A DNA stretch of 64,000 bases, from contig NZ_BPIG01000002.1 of NCBI RefSeq assembly GCF_026003995.1, positions 372,001 to 436,000 of the forward strand. The letters run 5' to 3'. A program made the position numbers and the translations under genes. Below the pieces are notes generated by a model that saw only the letters and a program-made list of their open reading frames with translations, ran no database searches and was not told the DNA's origin. This stretch comes from Tepidiforma sp. Its GTDB lineage: Bacteria; Chloroflexota; Dehalococcoidia; Tepidiformales; Tepidiformaceae. How positions within the stretch are numbered: position 1 is the first letter of the stretch; every line of letters starts with the position of its first letter. Shown piece by piece: positions 1 through 8,682 of the stretch.

Positions 1-7
1 TGTTGAG

Positions 8-18
8 CGAGTTACTCG
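8..18. promoter_or_regulatory. Small palindrome upstream of the Rrf2 gene, possible operator
   Basis: CGAGT-T-ACTCG is a perfect 5-bp inverted repeat with a 1-nt centre, lying about 30 nt before the Rrf2 start. Rrf2 proteins bind small palindromes in their own promoters, so autoregulation is plausible. The arms are short and the window edge cuts the upstream context, so this is only a candidate. Confidence 0.3.
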
Positions 19-49
19 ACTTTCCCCGAAGGAGGGCACCCCGGCCACC

Positions 50-483
50 ATGCGCGTTTCCACCCGCGGCGACTACGGCCTCCGCGCCCTCATCGAGCTC
101 GCTGCCAACTACGGCGGCGGTCCCCTCCAGTCCTCCGAAATCGCCCTCCGCCGCCACATCCCTGAGCAATACCTCGACCAGCTCCTCTCAACCCTCCGCA
201 AAGCCGGCTTCATCCGCAGCGTCCGCGGCCCCTCCGGCGGCCACGAACTCGTCCGCCCGCCCGACCAGGTCAGCGTCAAGGACGTCATCGAAGCCCTCGA
301 AGGCTCCCTCTCCCCCGTCGCCTGGCTCGATGAACCGCCCGAGATGACCGACCACCCCCACCAGTGCGGCCAGCGCGAAATCTGGGAGCGCATCCGCAAA
401 GCCACCGAAGAGATCCTCGCTTCCTACACCCTCGCCGACCTGCTCGAACGCGAGCCCACCGCCACCGCCGGGAGATGGGTCAT

Positions 484-487
<4 letters not shown>
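50..487 (+). CDS. Rrf2-family transcriptional regulator, CymR-like
   Basis: A 145-residue Rrf2 winged-helix regulator. The N-terminus ([18 protein letters not shown]) and the recognition region around [17 protein letters not shown] are typical of the family. Only one cysteine is visible (in the HQCGQ segment near residue 104), so the three-cysteine Fe-S cluster site of IscR-type members is absent; that resembles CymR, the cysteine-metabolism repressor. An AAGGAGG lies at 29-35, rather far (14 nt) from the ATG. The stop overlaps the cysK start (ATGA), so the two genes are translationally coupled. From this context I infer that it senses cysteine or sulfide status and controls the five-gene operon; the effector is not deducible from sequence. 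Confidence 0.88.
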
Positions 488-1419
<932 letters not shown>

Positions 1420-1506
1420 CCCACGCCCGCCACGCCCGCGCCGCGCGCAGGGAGCGTTGCTATGTGCAACCATATTCCAGCTGACCAGAGCCGAAGGAGG
1501 ACCCCC

Positions 1507-2613
1507 GTGTCAGTCAACGTCTACATCCCCACCCCGTTCCGCCACCTCGTCGGCAACCGGGCCAGCGTCCGCGCCACCGGCGTCACCGTCCGCGACATCA
1601 TCGAAGACCTCGACCGCCAGTTCCCCGGCTTCCGCGCCCAGCTCGTCGACTCCACCGGTGAGCGCGCCCGCCACATCAACATCTACGTGAACCAGGTCGA
1701 AATCGAAAACCTCGCCGGCGAAGCCACCGAGCTCAACGAAGGCGACGAAGTGGCCGTCATCCCCGCCCTCGCCGGCGGCGCCCCCACCGCCCTCACCCCC
1801 GAGATGGTCGAGCGCTACAGCCGCCACATCATCATGCCCCAGGTCGGCAGCGCCGGGCAGCGCAAGATCATCGAATCGAAGGTCCTCATCATCGGCGCCG
1901 GCGGCCTCGGCTCCCCCGTCGCCCTCTACCTCGCCCTCGCCGGCGTCGGCACCATCGGCATCGTCGATTTCGACGTCGTCGACCGCTCCAACCTCCAGCG
2001 CCAGATCCTCCACCAGACCGACGACATCGGGAAGCCGAAAGTCCAGTCCGCCCGCGAAACCCTCCTCGCCCACAACCCCAACATCGAGGTCGTCACCCAC
2101 GAGACCCCGATCACGAGCGACAACGCCTTCGAAATCATCAGCCAGTACGACATCGTCGTGAACGGCGCGGACAACTTCGCCACCCGCTACCTCGTCAACG
2201 ACGCCTGCTACCTGCTGAAGAAGCCGCTCGTCGATGGCTCCATCCTCATGTTCGACGGGCAGGCCACCACCTACCTCCCCGGCAAGGGCTGCTACCGCTG
2301 CCTCTACCCCGCGCCCCCGCCGCCCGGCATGGTGCCCTCCTGCGCCGAGGCCGGCGTCCTCGGGGCCATGTGCGCCACCATCGGCAGCATCCAGGCCACC
2401 GAGGTCCTCAAGCTCATCCTCGAAATCGGCGACCCCCTCGTGAATCGGCTCCTCCTCTACGATGCCCTCACCCTCGAGTTCCGCATCGTCAAAGTCCGCC
2501 GCGACCCCAACTGCCCGCTCTGCGGCGATAACCCCACCATCCACGAACTCATCGACTATGAAGCCTTCTGCGGCGCACCCATCCCCCACGCCGCCGCGCC
2601 CTTCGGCGGCTGA
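1507..2613 (+). CDS. Sulfur-carrier (MoaD/ThiS/CysO-like) domain fused to MoeB/ThiF-type E1 adenylyltransferase
   Basis: Two domains in one 368-residue chain. Residues 1-91 are a beta-grasp sulfur carrier ending in ALAGG (G90-G91), aligning with the separate carrier at 2656. From about residue 96 a full E1-like enzyme follows: a nucleotide-binding GAGGLGSP, NLQRQ, a zinc site made of two CxxC pairs (CYRC and CPLC) and the conserved VPSCAEAG cysteine. E1 enzymes adenylate the carrier C-terminal glycine so it can receive sulfur; here the carrier di-glycine is internal, so it cannot be activated unless cut. There is no C-terminal rhodanese domain as in mycobacterial MoeZ. The GTG at 1507 is chosen because AAGGAGG sits at 1494-1500; an ATG at 1462 would add 15 unconserved residues. 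The E1 domain probably serves the free carrier next door. Confidence 0.85.
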   Translation: MSVNVYIPTPFRHLVGNRASVRATGVTVRDIIEDLDRQFPGFRAQLVDSTGERARHINIYVNQVEIENLAGEATELNEGDEVAVIPALAGGAPTALTPEMVERYSRHIIMPQVGSAGQRKIIESKVLIIGAGGLGSPVALYLALAGVGTIGIVDFDVVDRSNLQRQILHQTDDIGKPKVQSARETLLAHNPNIEVVTHETPITSDNAFEIISQYDIVVNGADNFATRYLVNDACYLLKKPLVDGSILMFDGQATTYLPGKGCYRCLYPAPPPPGMVPSCAEAGVLGAMCATIGSIQATEVLKLILEIGDPLVNRLLLYDALTLEFRIVKVRRDPNCPLCGDNPTIHELIDYEAFCGAPIPHAAAPFGG

Positions 2614-2655
2614 GCCCGCGCCCGCATCCCAGCAACGGAGACCATCCCACCAGCC

Positions 2656-2952
2656 ATGACCAGCACCTCCACCCCCACCGTCAGCGTCCGCGTCACCGCC
2701 GTCCTCCAGAAGCTCACCGGCGGCCAGAAAACCATCGAAGCCGCCGGCCGCACCGTCGCAGAGGTCTTCGACGACATCGAAGCCCGCTACCCAGGCTTCA
2801 AAGCCCAGGTCTACGGCCCAGATGGCAAGCCCCACCGCTTCGTCAACATCTACCTCAACGACGAAGACATCCGCTACACCGGCGGCATCGAGACCGCCCT
2901 CAAGGCCGGCGACGTTCTCGATATCCTCCCCGCGCTGGCCGGCGGCCAGTAA
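2656..2952 (+). CDS. Sulfur-carrier protein, CysO/MoaD-like, ending GGQ
   Basis: A 98-residue beta-grasp sulfur carrier. It aligns over its length with the N-terminal domain of the gene before it (shared features: FPGF/YPGF, NIYLN, PALAGG). Carriers of this family normally end in a free Gly-Gly that is thiocarboxylated; this one reads GGC-GGC-CAG-TAA, so it ends G96-G97-Q98. One extra residue would have to be removed before activation. Its place directly before cysM points to a role like mycobacterial CysO, the sulfur donor for cysteine synthesis, though a molybdopterin or thiamine role cannot be excluded. Confidence 0.85.
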   Translation: MTSTSTPTVSVRVTAVLQKLTGGQKTIEAAGRTVAEVFDDIEARYPGFKAQVYGPDGKPHRFVNIYLNDEDIRYTGGIETALKAGDVLDILPALAGGQ

Positions 2953-2962
2953 GCCCCGCGCC

Positions 2963-3907
2963 ATGGCGCTCTACCGCTCCGTCCTCGAACTCATCGGCAA
3001 CACCCCGCTCGTCGAGATGCGCCGGCTCTCCCCCCGGCCGGGCATCCATCTCTACGCCAAGCTCGAGGGCCAAAACCCCACCGGCTCCGTCAAAGACCGC
3101 ATCGCCAAGTACATGATCGAGGCCGCCGAAGCCCGCGGCGAACTCAAGCCCGGCGATACCATCCTCGAGCCCACCTCCGGCAACACCGGCATCGGCCTCG
3201 CCATGATCGGCCGCGTCAAGGGCTACCGCGTCGTCTGCGTCATGCCCGAATCCGTCAGCGAAGAGCGCACCTTCCTCCTCCGGGCCTACGGCGCCGAGAT
3301 CATCTACACCCCCGGCGAACTCGGCTCCAACGGCGCCATCGCAAAAGCGAAAGAGATCGTCGAAGCCAACCCCGGCAAGTACTACTTCCCCTACCAGTAC
3401 GGCAACGAAGCCAACCCCCGCGCCCACTACGAAACCACCGGGCCCGAAATCCTCCGCGACCTGCCCGAAGTCACCGTCTTCGTCGCCGGCCTCGGCACCG
3501 GCGGCACCCTCACTGGCACCGGCCGCTACCTCAAGGAGAAGAAGCCCGGCGTCAAAGTCATCGCCGCCGCGCCCCACCCCGGCGACCTCGTGCAGGGCCT
3601 CCGCGCCCTCGAAGAAGGCTTCATCCCGCCCGTCTTCGATGAGACCGTGCTCGACGGCAAAATCGTCGTCGATAGCCGCTCCAGCTTCGCCATGTCGAAA
3701 GAGCTGACCCAGAAAGAAGGGCTCTTCGTCGGCATCAGCTGCGGCGCCGTCGTCAAAGCCGCCCTCAAGGCCGCCGAGCGCCTCGAAGGCGAACAGCACA
3801 TCGTCTGCCTCCTCGCCGATGGCGGCTGGAAATACCTCTCCTCCAATCTCTGGACCACCGACTGGGAAGACCTGCCCGAGGACATCGAAAGCAAGATCTG
3901 GTGGTAG
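2963..3907 (+). CDS. cysM: CysO-type cysteine synthase (O-phosphoserine, sulfur-carrier dependent)
   Basis: A 314-residue PLP enzyme, second cysteine synthase paralogue of the operon. PLP lysine K44 in [17 protein letters not shown] and GTGGTLTG intact. The C-terminal part (GLRALEEGFIP, then LADGGWKYLSSNLW and a Trp-rich end) matches by memory the mycobacterial CysM layout, including an arginine equivalent to the residue that selects O-phosphoserine; M. tuberculosis CysM uses thiocarboxylated CysO rather than free sulfide. It starts 10 nt after the carrier gene. The genetic link carrier-cysM repeats the mycobacterial mec-cysO-cysM order, but no Mec-type peptidase gene is present here. Confidence 0.88.
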   Translation: MALYRSVLELIGNTPLVEMRRLSPRPGIHLYAKLEGQNPTGSVKDRIAKYMIEAAEARGELKPGDTILEPTSGNTGIGLAMIGRVKGYRVVCVMPESVSEERTFLLRAYGAEIIYTPGELGSNGAIAKAKEIVEANPGKYYFPYQYGNEANPRAHYETTGPEILRDLPEVTVFVAGLGTGGTLTGTGRYLKEKKPGVKVIAAAPHPGDLVQGLRALEEGFIPPVFDETVLDGKIVVDSRSSFAMSKELTQKEGLFVGISCGAVVKAALKAAERLEGEQHIVCLLADGGWKYLSSNLWTTDWEDLPEDIESKIWW

Positions 3908-3997
3908 CCTCGCCCGCCGCCCTTCGCGACAGCACCTGACGCGGGCTCGTGGTAGATTCCCCCGCCGTCATCCTGCTGTCGTGAGGTCTGCCCTATC

Positions 3998-4888
3998 GTG
4001 TACTGCACGTCCTGCGGTGAAGGGCTCCCTGCCGGGGCCCGCTACTGCGCTGCCTGCGGCGCGCGGGCCGTGGGTCCGGCCGCTCCTCAGGGCCCTTTCC
4101 AGTCGAGCTTGCCGCAGACCGGGCCAGGTTTTCCGCAATCCGCAACGGCGCAGGGCATCCCGTCGCCGGAGCCCGCTCCTCCGCCCGGTTTCGCCCCGCG
4201 TCCGGCGTGGAGTCCCTCCGAGCCGCTCCTCATCTCCGCCGACGGCTGGGTCTACCGCTCCGCGTCGGGTCTTTCCCTTGCCATCACCATCGTGGCCGGC
4301 ATTGCCGTGGCCCTGTCTGGTTTGGCAGCTCTCGTTGGGCTTTCAATCGATGACGAAGAAGCGTGGGAGACAGTAGACGGCGTGCTGACGTTCTATGCCG
4401 TGGCGGCTCTTCTTTCCGTGGTCACAGCGGTTCTCATCGTCGCCTGGACGCGACGGGTCACAGGTAATCTGAAGCCGTTCGGTGCGGACCTCGAACTCGG
4501 TACCGGGTGGGCCGTCGGGGCGTTCTTCACTCCGATCATCATGCTCTGGTTTCCCGTCCGGCTGTGGAATCAGGCGTGGCGTGCGACCTCCCCCAACCTT
4601 CCGCCGCCGATTGGCCGAAACTACAAGCGGCTCCCCGGGCGCCACCTCCACTGGGTGATGCACGCAGTCTGGTGGGCCAACATCGTCGCGCAACAGTGGT
4701 ATTTGGAACCAACTGACTGGACAGCAATCGAGTTTGGAAGCTACTTCGGCATCCTGAGCGGCGGCATTGGGGTAACGCTGTTCCTCGCCATCCTCCTCGT
4801 CCGCGGCCTCACCGCCCGCCAGGATACCTACGCCCGCATCTGGGCCGCCGCGCCGCCCGCCGCCTCGCCCGCGCCGCCCGGCGGGTGA
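3998..4888 (+). CDS. Zinc-ribbon DUF4328 membrane protein
   Basis: A 296-residue protein of unknown function. It begins with a compact zinc ribbon (C3, C6, C17, C20), has a Pro-rich linker to about residue 75, and then a DUF4328-type membrane domain with roughly five hydrophobic segments (near 90-114, 130-150, 168-188, 220-240, 250-270). The family hallmark WTRRVTGNL followed by LELGTGWAVGAFFTPII and LWNQAWRAT is clear. GTG start at 3998 with GAGG at 3983-3986 and a possible -10 TAGATT at 3953-3958. The following gene is a paralogue, so this is a tandem duplication. This copy is less C-biased in codon third positions than its neighbour. Confidence 0.82.
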   Translation: MYCTSCGEGLPAGARYCAACGARAVGPAAPQGPFQSSLPQTGPGFPQSATAQGIPSPEPAPPPGFAPRPAWSPSEPLLISADGWVYRSASGLSLAITIVAGIAVALSGLAALVGLSIDDEEAWETVDGVLTFYAVAALLSVVTAVLIVAWTRRVTGNLKPFGADLELGTGWAVGAFFTPIIMLWFPVRLWNQAWRATSPNLPPPIGRNYKRLPGRHLHWVMHAVWWANIVAQQWYLEPTDWTAIEFGSYFGILSGGIGVTLFLAILLVRGLTARQDTYARIWAAAPPAASPAPPGG

Positions 4889-4940
4889 CGCCTTCATCGC
4901 CCGCACGCCACAATTCCCCCATCCCACGGAGGTGCGCCTG

Positions 4941-5861
4941 ATGTATTGCACCCGCTGCGGCGCCTGGAATGCGCAGGGAGCCGCCTTCTGCTGGAAGTGC
5001 GGCGCCAGCCTCGCCCCCGCCGCCCCATCCCCGCAGCCCGCCCCGGCAGCGCCCGGCGCACAGCCCGAATCCCCGGCCGCAGGAGCCCCGCCCCCGCCTC
5101 CGCCGCCCGCCGGCTACGGCCAGCCCCCGGTTCAGCCCCCGGCCTGGCCCCAAACCCCCTACGCGACCTACCCGCCGCCGGCTGCGCCGGTCTACGGGCC
5201 GCGGTGGTTCTACCTCTCCGCCTCCGGCCTCGCGCTCGGCATCTCCATCACCGCCGCCGTCGCGGCCGTCCTCTACGGCATCGCCGCCGGGCTCGGCCTC
5301 GCCGGCGCCGCTACCGACGACTGGGACGCGCTCGAAATCTCCGGCGCCTTCATCGGCCTCGGCTCGCTCGCCGCCATCGCCGTCGGCCTCCTCCTCATAA
5401 CCTGGACCCGCCGCATCACCGGGAACCTCCTCCCCTTCCAGCCCGCGCTCGAGCTCGGCACCGGCTGGGCCGTCGGCAGCTGGTTCGTCCCCATCATCAA
5501 CTACTGGTTCCCCCTCCGCATCTGGAACCAGACCTGGCGCGCCACCGACCCCGCCATCGCCCCGCCCATCGGCTGGCAGTGGAAGGGCCGCCCCGTCCCC
5601 GCCGTCCACGTGCTCAGCTGGGTCGCCTACCACGTGGGGTCGTTCGTCGCCATCATCGGCATCCCCACCGAAGACGATACGAACGCCGCCATCGGCTACG
5701 CCGGCTTCGCCGGCGGCACCCTCGTCGCCATGGGCATGGTCTTCCTCATCCTCGTCGTCCGGAACCTCACCGCCCGGCAGGACGAGTACGCCCGCCGCTA
5801 CCTCCCCGGGCTCGGCGCGCCCGGCGCCGTCCCGCAGGGTCCGGTCTTCCGCAGCGGCTGA
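4941..5861 (+). CDS. Zinc-ribbon DUF4328 membrane protein (paralogue)
   Basis: A 306-residue paralogue of the gene before it: zinc ribbon CTRC...CWKC at the start, a long Pro/Ala-rich linker, then the same membrane domain (WTRRITGNL, LELGTGWAVGSWFVPIINYWFPLRIWNQ in pieces, NLTARQDEY at the end). The ATG at 4941 is preferred over the in-frame GTG at 4932 because GGAGG occupies 4928-4932. A CACAAT at about 4909-4914 could be its own -10. Function unknown; the topology suggests a cytoplasmic zinc domain tethered to the membrane. Confidence 0.82.
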   Translation: MYCTRCGAWNAQGAAFCWKCGASLAPAAPSPQPAPAAPGAQPESPAAGAPPPPPPPAGYGQPPVQPPAWPQTPYATYPPPAAPVYGPRWFYLSASGLALGISITAAVAAVLYGIAAGLGLAGAATDDWDALEISGAFIGLGSLAAIAVGLLLITWTRRITGNLLPFQPALELGTGWAVGSWFVPIINYWFPLRIWNQTWRATDPAIAPPIGWQWKGRPVPAVHVLSWVAYHVGSFVAIIGIPTEDDTNAAIGYAGFAGGTLVAMGMVFLILVVRNLTARQDEYARRYLPGLGAPGAVPQGPVFRSG

Positions 5862-5881
5862 CGCTGCCGCCCGGGTACGAA

Positions 5882-5914
5882 ACGGCCCGGCTGGCTCTCC
5901 GCCTGCCGGGCCGT
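5882..5914. terminator. Bidirectional hairpin between convergent genes
   Basis: ACGGCCCGGC (5882-5891) pairs perfectly with GCCGGGCCGT (5905-5914) around a 13-nt loop. It sits between the + strand DUF4328 gene and the - strand ferritin gene, the expected place for a shared terminator. There is no long T tract on either side, so termination strength is uncertain. Confidence 0.55.
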
Positions 5915-5937
5915 CGCATCGCTGCCTTCGGTCAGCT

Positions 5938-6483
5938 TCAGCCGGCTCGGCCCTCGCCGTCCTCTTCCGCCGCCGCGGCCGCGCCCCTCGCGCCCGCCCG
6001 CTGGCCCAGCTCCCGGTCCAGGAACAGGATGCCCGTCCGGTCCTCCCCCACCATCCGCAGCCGGTCCAGGATCGTCGAGACGGTCGCCTCCTCCTCCGTC
6101 TGCTCGTTCACGAACCACTGCAGCAGCGGCAGCGAAGCGTAGTCCCGTTCCTCCAGCGCCTGCGCGTAGAGGTCGTGAATCGCCTTCGTCACCCGCTGCT
6201 CGTGCCGCAGCGCTGCTTCGAACGCCTCCACCACCGTGGCCGGCGTCGGCGCCGGCTTATCGAGCGCCAGCAGCTCCAGCCGCCCGCCCCGCTCCAGCAC
6301 GAAGTTGATGAACTTCATCGCGTGCGTGTACTCCTCCGACGACTGCAGCCGCATCCAGTGGCTGAACCCCGGCAGGCTCCGCAATTCGAAATCCCCGCCC
6401 ATCTGCAGGTACACGAACGACGATTCGAACTCCAGCTTGATCTGCGCGTTGTACGCACGCGTCAGCGATTCCGAAAGCTGCAC
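5938..6483 (-). CDS. ftnA: Ferritin (FtnA-like iron storage)
   Basis: A 181-residue non-heme ferritin. The ferroxidase ligands line up with E. coli FtnA: E18, E51, H54 (EEYTHA), E95, Q128 and E131 (NEQTEEE). It would oxidise Fe(II) and store iron in a 24-mer shell in the cytoplasm. The last ~20 residues are an Ala/Glu/Gly-rich tail not needed for the fold. The start is a GTG at 6483 with CCGGAGG just upstream and a TAGACT -10 candidate further up. It stands alone, convergent with the DUF4328 pair. Confidence 0.93.
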   Translation of the reverse strand: MQLSESLTRAYNAQIKLEFESSFVYLQMGGDFELRSLPGFSHWMRLQSSEEYTHAMKFINFVLERGGRLELLALDKPAPTPATVVEAFEAALRHEQRVTKAIHDLYAQALEERDYASLPLLQWFVNEQTEEEATVSTILDRLRMVGEDRTGILFLDRELGQRAGARGAAAAAEEDGEGRAG

Positions 6484-6649
6484 GATCTACCTCCGGCTCC
6501 AATCGAGCACCCCACCAGTCTACCGCACGTGCCGTCCGCTTCCTGTCTCCCGGCTCCCCGTTCCCGCTTCCCGCCCAATCCGCTATCCTGCCCCCGGCAC
6601 CGGGACCACCCCGCACGACGGCCCGAAGCCAGGATGGTTCACCCGCTTC

Positions 6650-7423
6650 ATGCTCCTCGCCTTCGATATCGGCAACACCTCCATCCACATCGGTCTCTGG
6701 GACGGCGACCGTCTCGTCGATACCTGGCGCATCGGCGTCGAGCGCGAAAAGCTCCCCGATGAATACGGCGTCCTCATCCTCTCCCTGCTCGATTACAGCG
6801 GCATCGATTCCGGCGCCGTCAGCGCCTGCATCATCGGCTGCGACGTCCCCCCGCTCATCCCCACCTTCGAGCAGGTCTGCCGCAAGTACTTCCGCGTCGA
6901 GCCCCTGCTCGTGGGCCACGGTCTCCGCACCGGCGTCCGCATCCTCTACGACAACCCCCGTCAGCTCGGCGCCGACCGCATCATCGACGCCGTCGCCGCC
7001 AGCCGCCTCTACGGCACCCCCGTCATCGTCGTCGATTTCGGCACCGCCACCGTCTTCGATGCCGTCAACGAACACGGCGACTACCTCGGCGGCGCCATCG
7101 CCCCCGGCATCGGCATCGCGAGCGAAGCCCTCTTCTCCCGCGCCGCCATGCTCTACCGCGTCCAGCTCGAACGCCCGCCGGCCGCCATCGGCAAGAACAC
7201 CATCCACGCCATGCAGTCCGGCATCCTCTTCGGCTACGTCGGCCTCGTCGAAGGCCTCGTCGCCCGCTTCAAACAGGAGCTCGGCGGCAACCCGCCCGTC
7301 GTCGCCACCGGCGGCCTCGCCTCCCTCGTCGCCTCCGAAACCGACTGCATCGACATCGTCAACGGCGACCTCACCCTCATCGGCCTCCGCCTCATCTACG
7401 AACTCAACACCGACCGCGACTGA
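6650..7423 (+). CDS. coaX: Type III pantothenate kinase
   Basis: A 257-residue CoaX of the acetate/sugar kinase fold, first step of coenzyme A synthesis (pantothenate to phosphopantothenate, ATP dependent). Visible motifs: the N-terminal phosphate loop DIGNTSIHIGLW, GADRIIDAVAA, VVDFGTATVFDAV and GGAIAPGIGI. The ATG at 6650 places the DIGNT motif at residue 5, as expected. Possible -10 TATCCT at 6584-6589. coaBC follows 17 nt later, giving a CoA operon. Confidence 0.93.
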   Translation: MLLAFDIGNTSIHIGLWDGDRLVDTWRIGVEREKLPDEYGVLILSLLDYSGIDSGAVSACIIGCDVPPLIPTFEQVCRKYFRVEPLLVGHGLRTGVRILYDNPRQLGADRIIDAVAASRLYGTPVIVVDFGTATVFDAVNEHGDYLGGAIAPGIGIASEALFSRAAMLYRVQLERPPAAIGKNTIHAMQSGILFGYVGLVEGLVARFKQELGGNPPVVATGGLASLVASETDCIDIVNGDLTLIGLRLIYELNTDRD

Positions 7424-7440
7424 CCCGCCGGGGTACCCGC

Positions 7441-8664
7441 ATGGCCGACTTCACCCCCCGCGACCACCCCCTCCAGGACCGCCACATCGTCCTCGGCGTC
7501 ACCGGCTCCATCTCCTGCTACAAAGCCGCCGACCTCGCCAGCAAGCTCCGCCAGGCCGGCGCCGCCGTCGAAGTCGTCATGACGCCCGCGGCCGCCCGGT
7601 TCATCGCCCCCCTCACCTTCAAGTCGCTCACCGGCCGCGATGTCGTCGTCGACATGTTCGAGGCCGCCGAGACCGAGGCCCACGTCGAAGTCGCCCGCCG
7701 CGCCGACGCGATGGTCATCGCGCCCGCCACCGCCGATTGCCTCGCCAGCCTCGCCCACGGCCTCGCCGGCGACATGGTCGCGCTCACCGCCCTCGCCACC
7801 GCCGCCCCCATCCTCGTGGCCCCTGCCATGGATAGCCAGATGTGGGAGCACCCCGCCACGCAGGAGAACGTCGCCACCCTCCGCGACCGCGGCGTCGAGG
7901 TCGTCGGCCCGATGATCGGCCGGCTCGCCAGCGGCCGCAGCGGCCCCGGGCGCCTCGCCGAAGTCCCCGAAATCCTCGGCGCGCTCTGCCAGCTCCTCGG
8001 CCAGCGCACCGGCGACCTCCGCGGCCGCCACATCGTCGTCTCCGCCGGCCCCACCTACGAACCGATCGACCCCGTCCGCTTCGTCGGCAACCGCTCCACC
8101 GGCAAGATGGGCTTCGCCATCGCCGAAGCCGCCCGCGACCGCGGCGCCTTCGTCACCCTCGTCGCCGGCCCGGTCGCCCTCGAAACCCCGTGGGGCGTCC
8201 ACCGCGTCGATGTCCAGACGGTCGCCGAGATGCTCGTCGCCCTCGAACAGGCCACCGCCGATGCCGACGCCGTCATCATGTCCGCTGCCCCGGCCGACTT
8301 CCGGCCGGTCAGCCCGGCCGACCACAAGATCAAAAAGGCCCCCGGGCAGGAAACCCTCGCCATCGAACTCACCCAGAATCCCGACATCATCGCCAGCCTC
8401 CCCGGCGGCGGCGTCCGCGTCGGGTTCGCCGCCGAAACCCGCAACCTCGCCGACTACGCCCGCCAGAAACTCCCCGCCAAGCGGCTGCACTTCATCGTCG
8501 CCAACGACGTCTCCGCCCCCGGCTCCGGCTTCGGCACCGAAACCAACGAAGTCGTCATCTTCCACGACGACGGCCGCGTCGAAGAATTCCCGCTCCTCTC
8601 CAAGTACGCCGTCGCCCACCTCATCCTCGACCGCGTCCTCGAGCGCCTCCAGCCGTCGGCCTGA
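7441..8664 (+). CDS. coaBC: Bifunctional phosphopantothenoylcysteine decarboxylase / phosphopantothenate-cysteine ligase
   Basis: A 407-residue fused enzyme for two steps of coenzyme A synthesis. The N-terminal flavoprotein decarboxylase half (about 14-190) shows GVTGSISCYKAADL, the substrate-binding PAMDSQMW and conserved ATADCLASLAHG. The C-terminal ligase half (about 200-400) shows VVSAGPTYEPIDPVRFVGNRS split over a loop, KMGFAIA and the KIKK segment. It follows coaX and uses cysteine, the product of the operon at 0.5-3.9 kb, as a substrate. Confidence 0.93.
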   Translation: MADFTPRDHPLQDRHIVLGVTGSISCYKAADLASKLRQAGAAVEVVMTPAAARFIAPLTFKSLTGRDVVVDMFEAAETEAHVEVARRADAMVIAPATADCLASLAHGLAGDMVALTALATAAPILVAPAMDSQMWEHPATQENVATLRDRGVEVVGPMIGRLASGRSGPGRLAEVPEILGALCQLLGQRTGDLRGRHIVVSAGPTYEPIDPVRFVGNRSTGKMGFAIAEAARDRGAFVTLVAGPVALETPWGVHRVDVQTVAEMLVALEQATADADAVIMSAAPADFRPVSPADHKIKKAPGQETLAIELTQNPDIIASLPGGGVRVGFAAETRNLADYARQKLPAKRLHFIVANDVSAPGSGFGTETNEVVIFHDDGRVEEFPLLSKYAVAHLILDRVLERLQPSA

Positions 8665-8682
8665 CCCCGCCCCCGGGCCCCG

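Noticed and set aside
41..52. Kozak-like GCCACCATG at the Rrf2 start
   Set aside because: Chance match in a GC-rich bacterial sequence; an AAGGAGG lies upstream.
1462..1506. ATG at 1462 as the start of the carrier-E1 fusion
   Set aside because: The 15 extra residues are not part of the carrier fold, and a perfect AAGGAGG precedes the GTG at 1507.
1510..2964. Long - strand open frame opposite the sulfur-carrier genes
   Set aside because: Composition artefact of the codon bias; the + strand encodes conserved E1 and carrier motifs.
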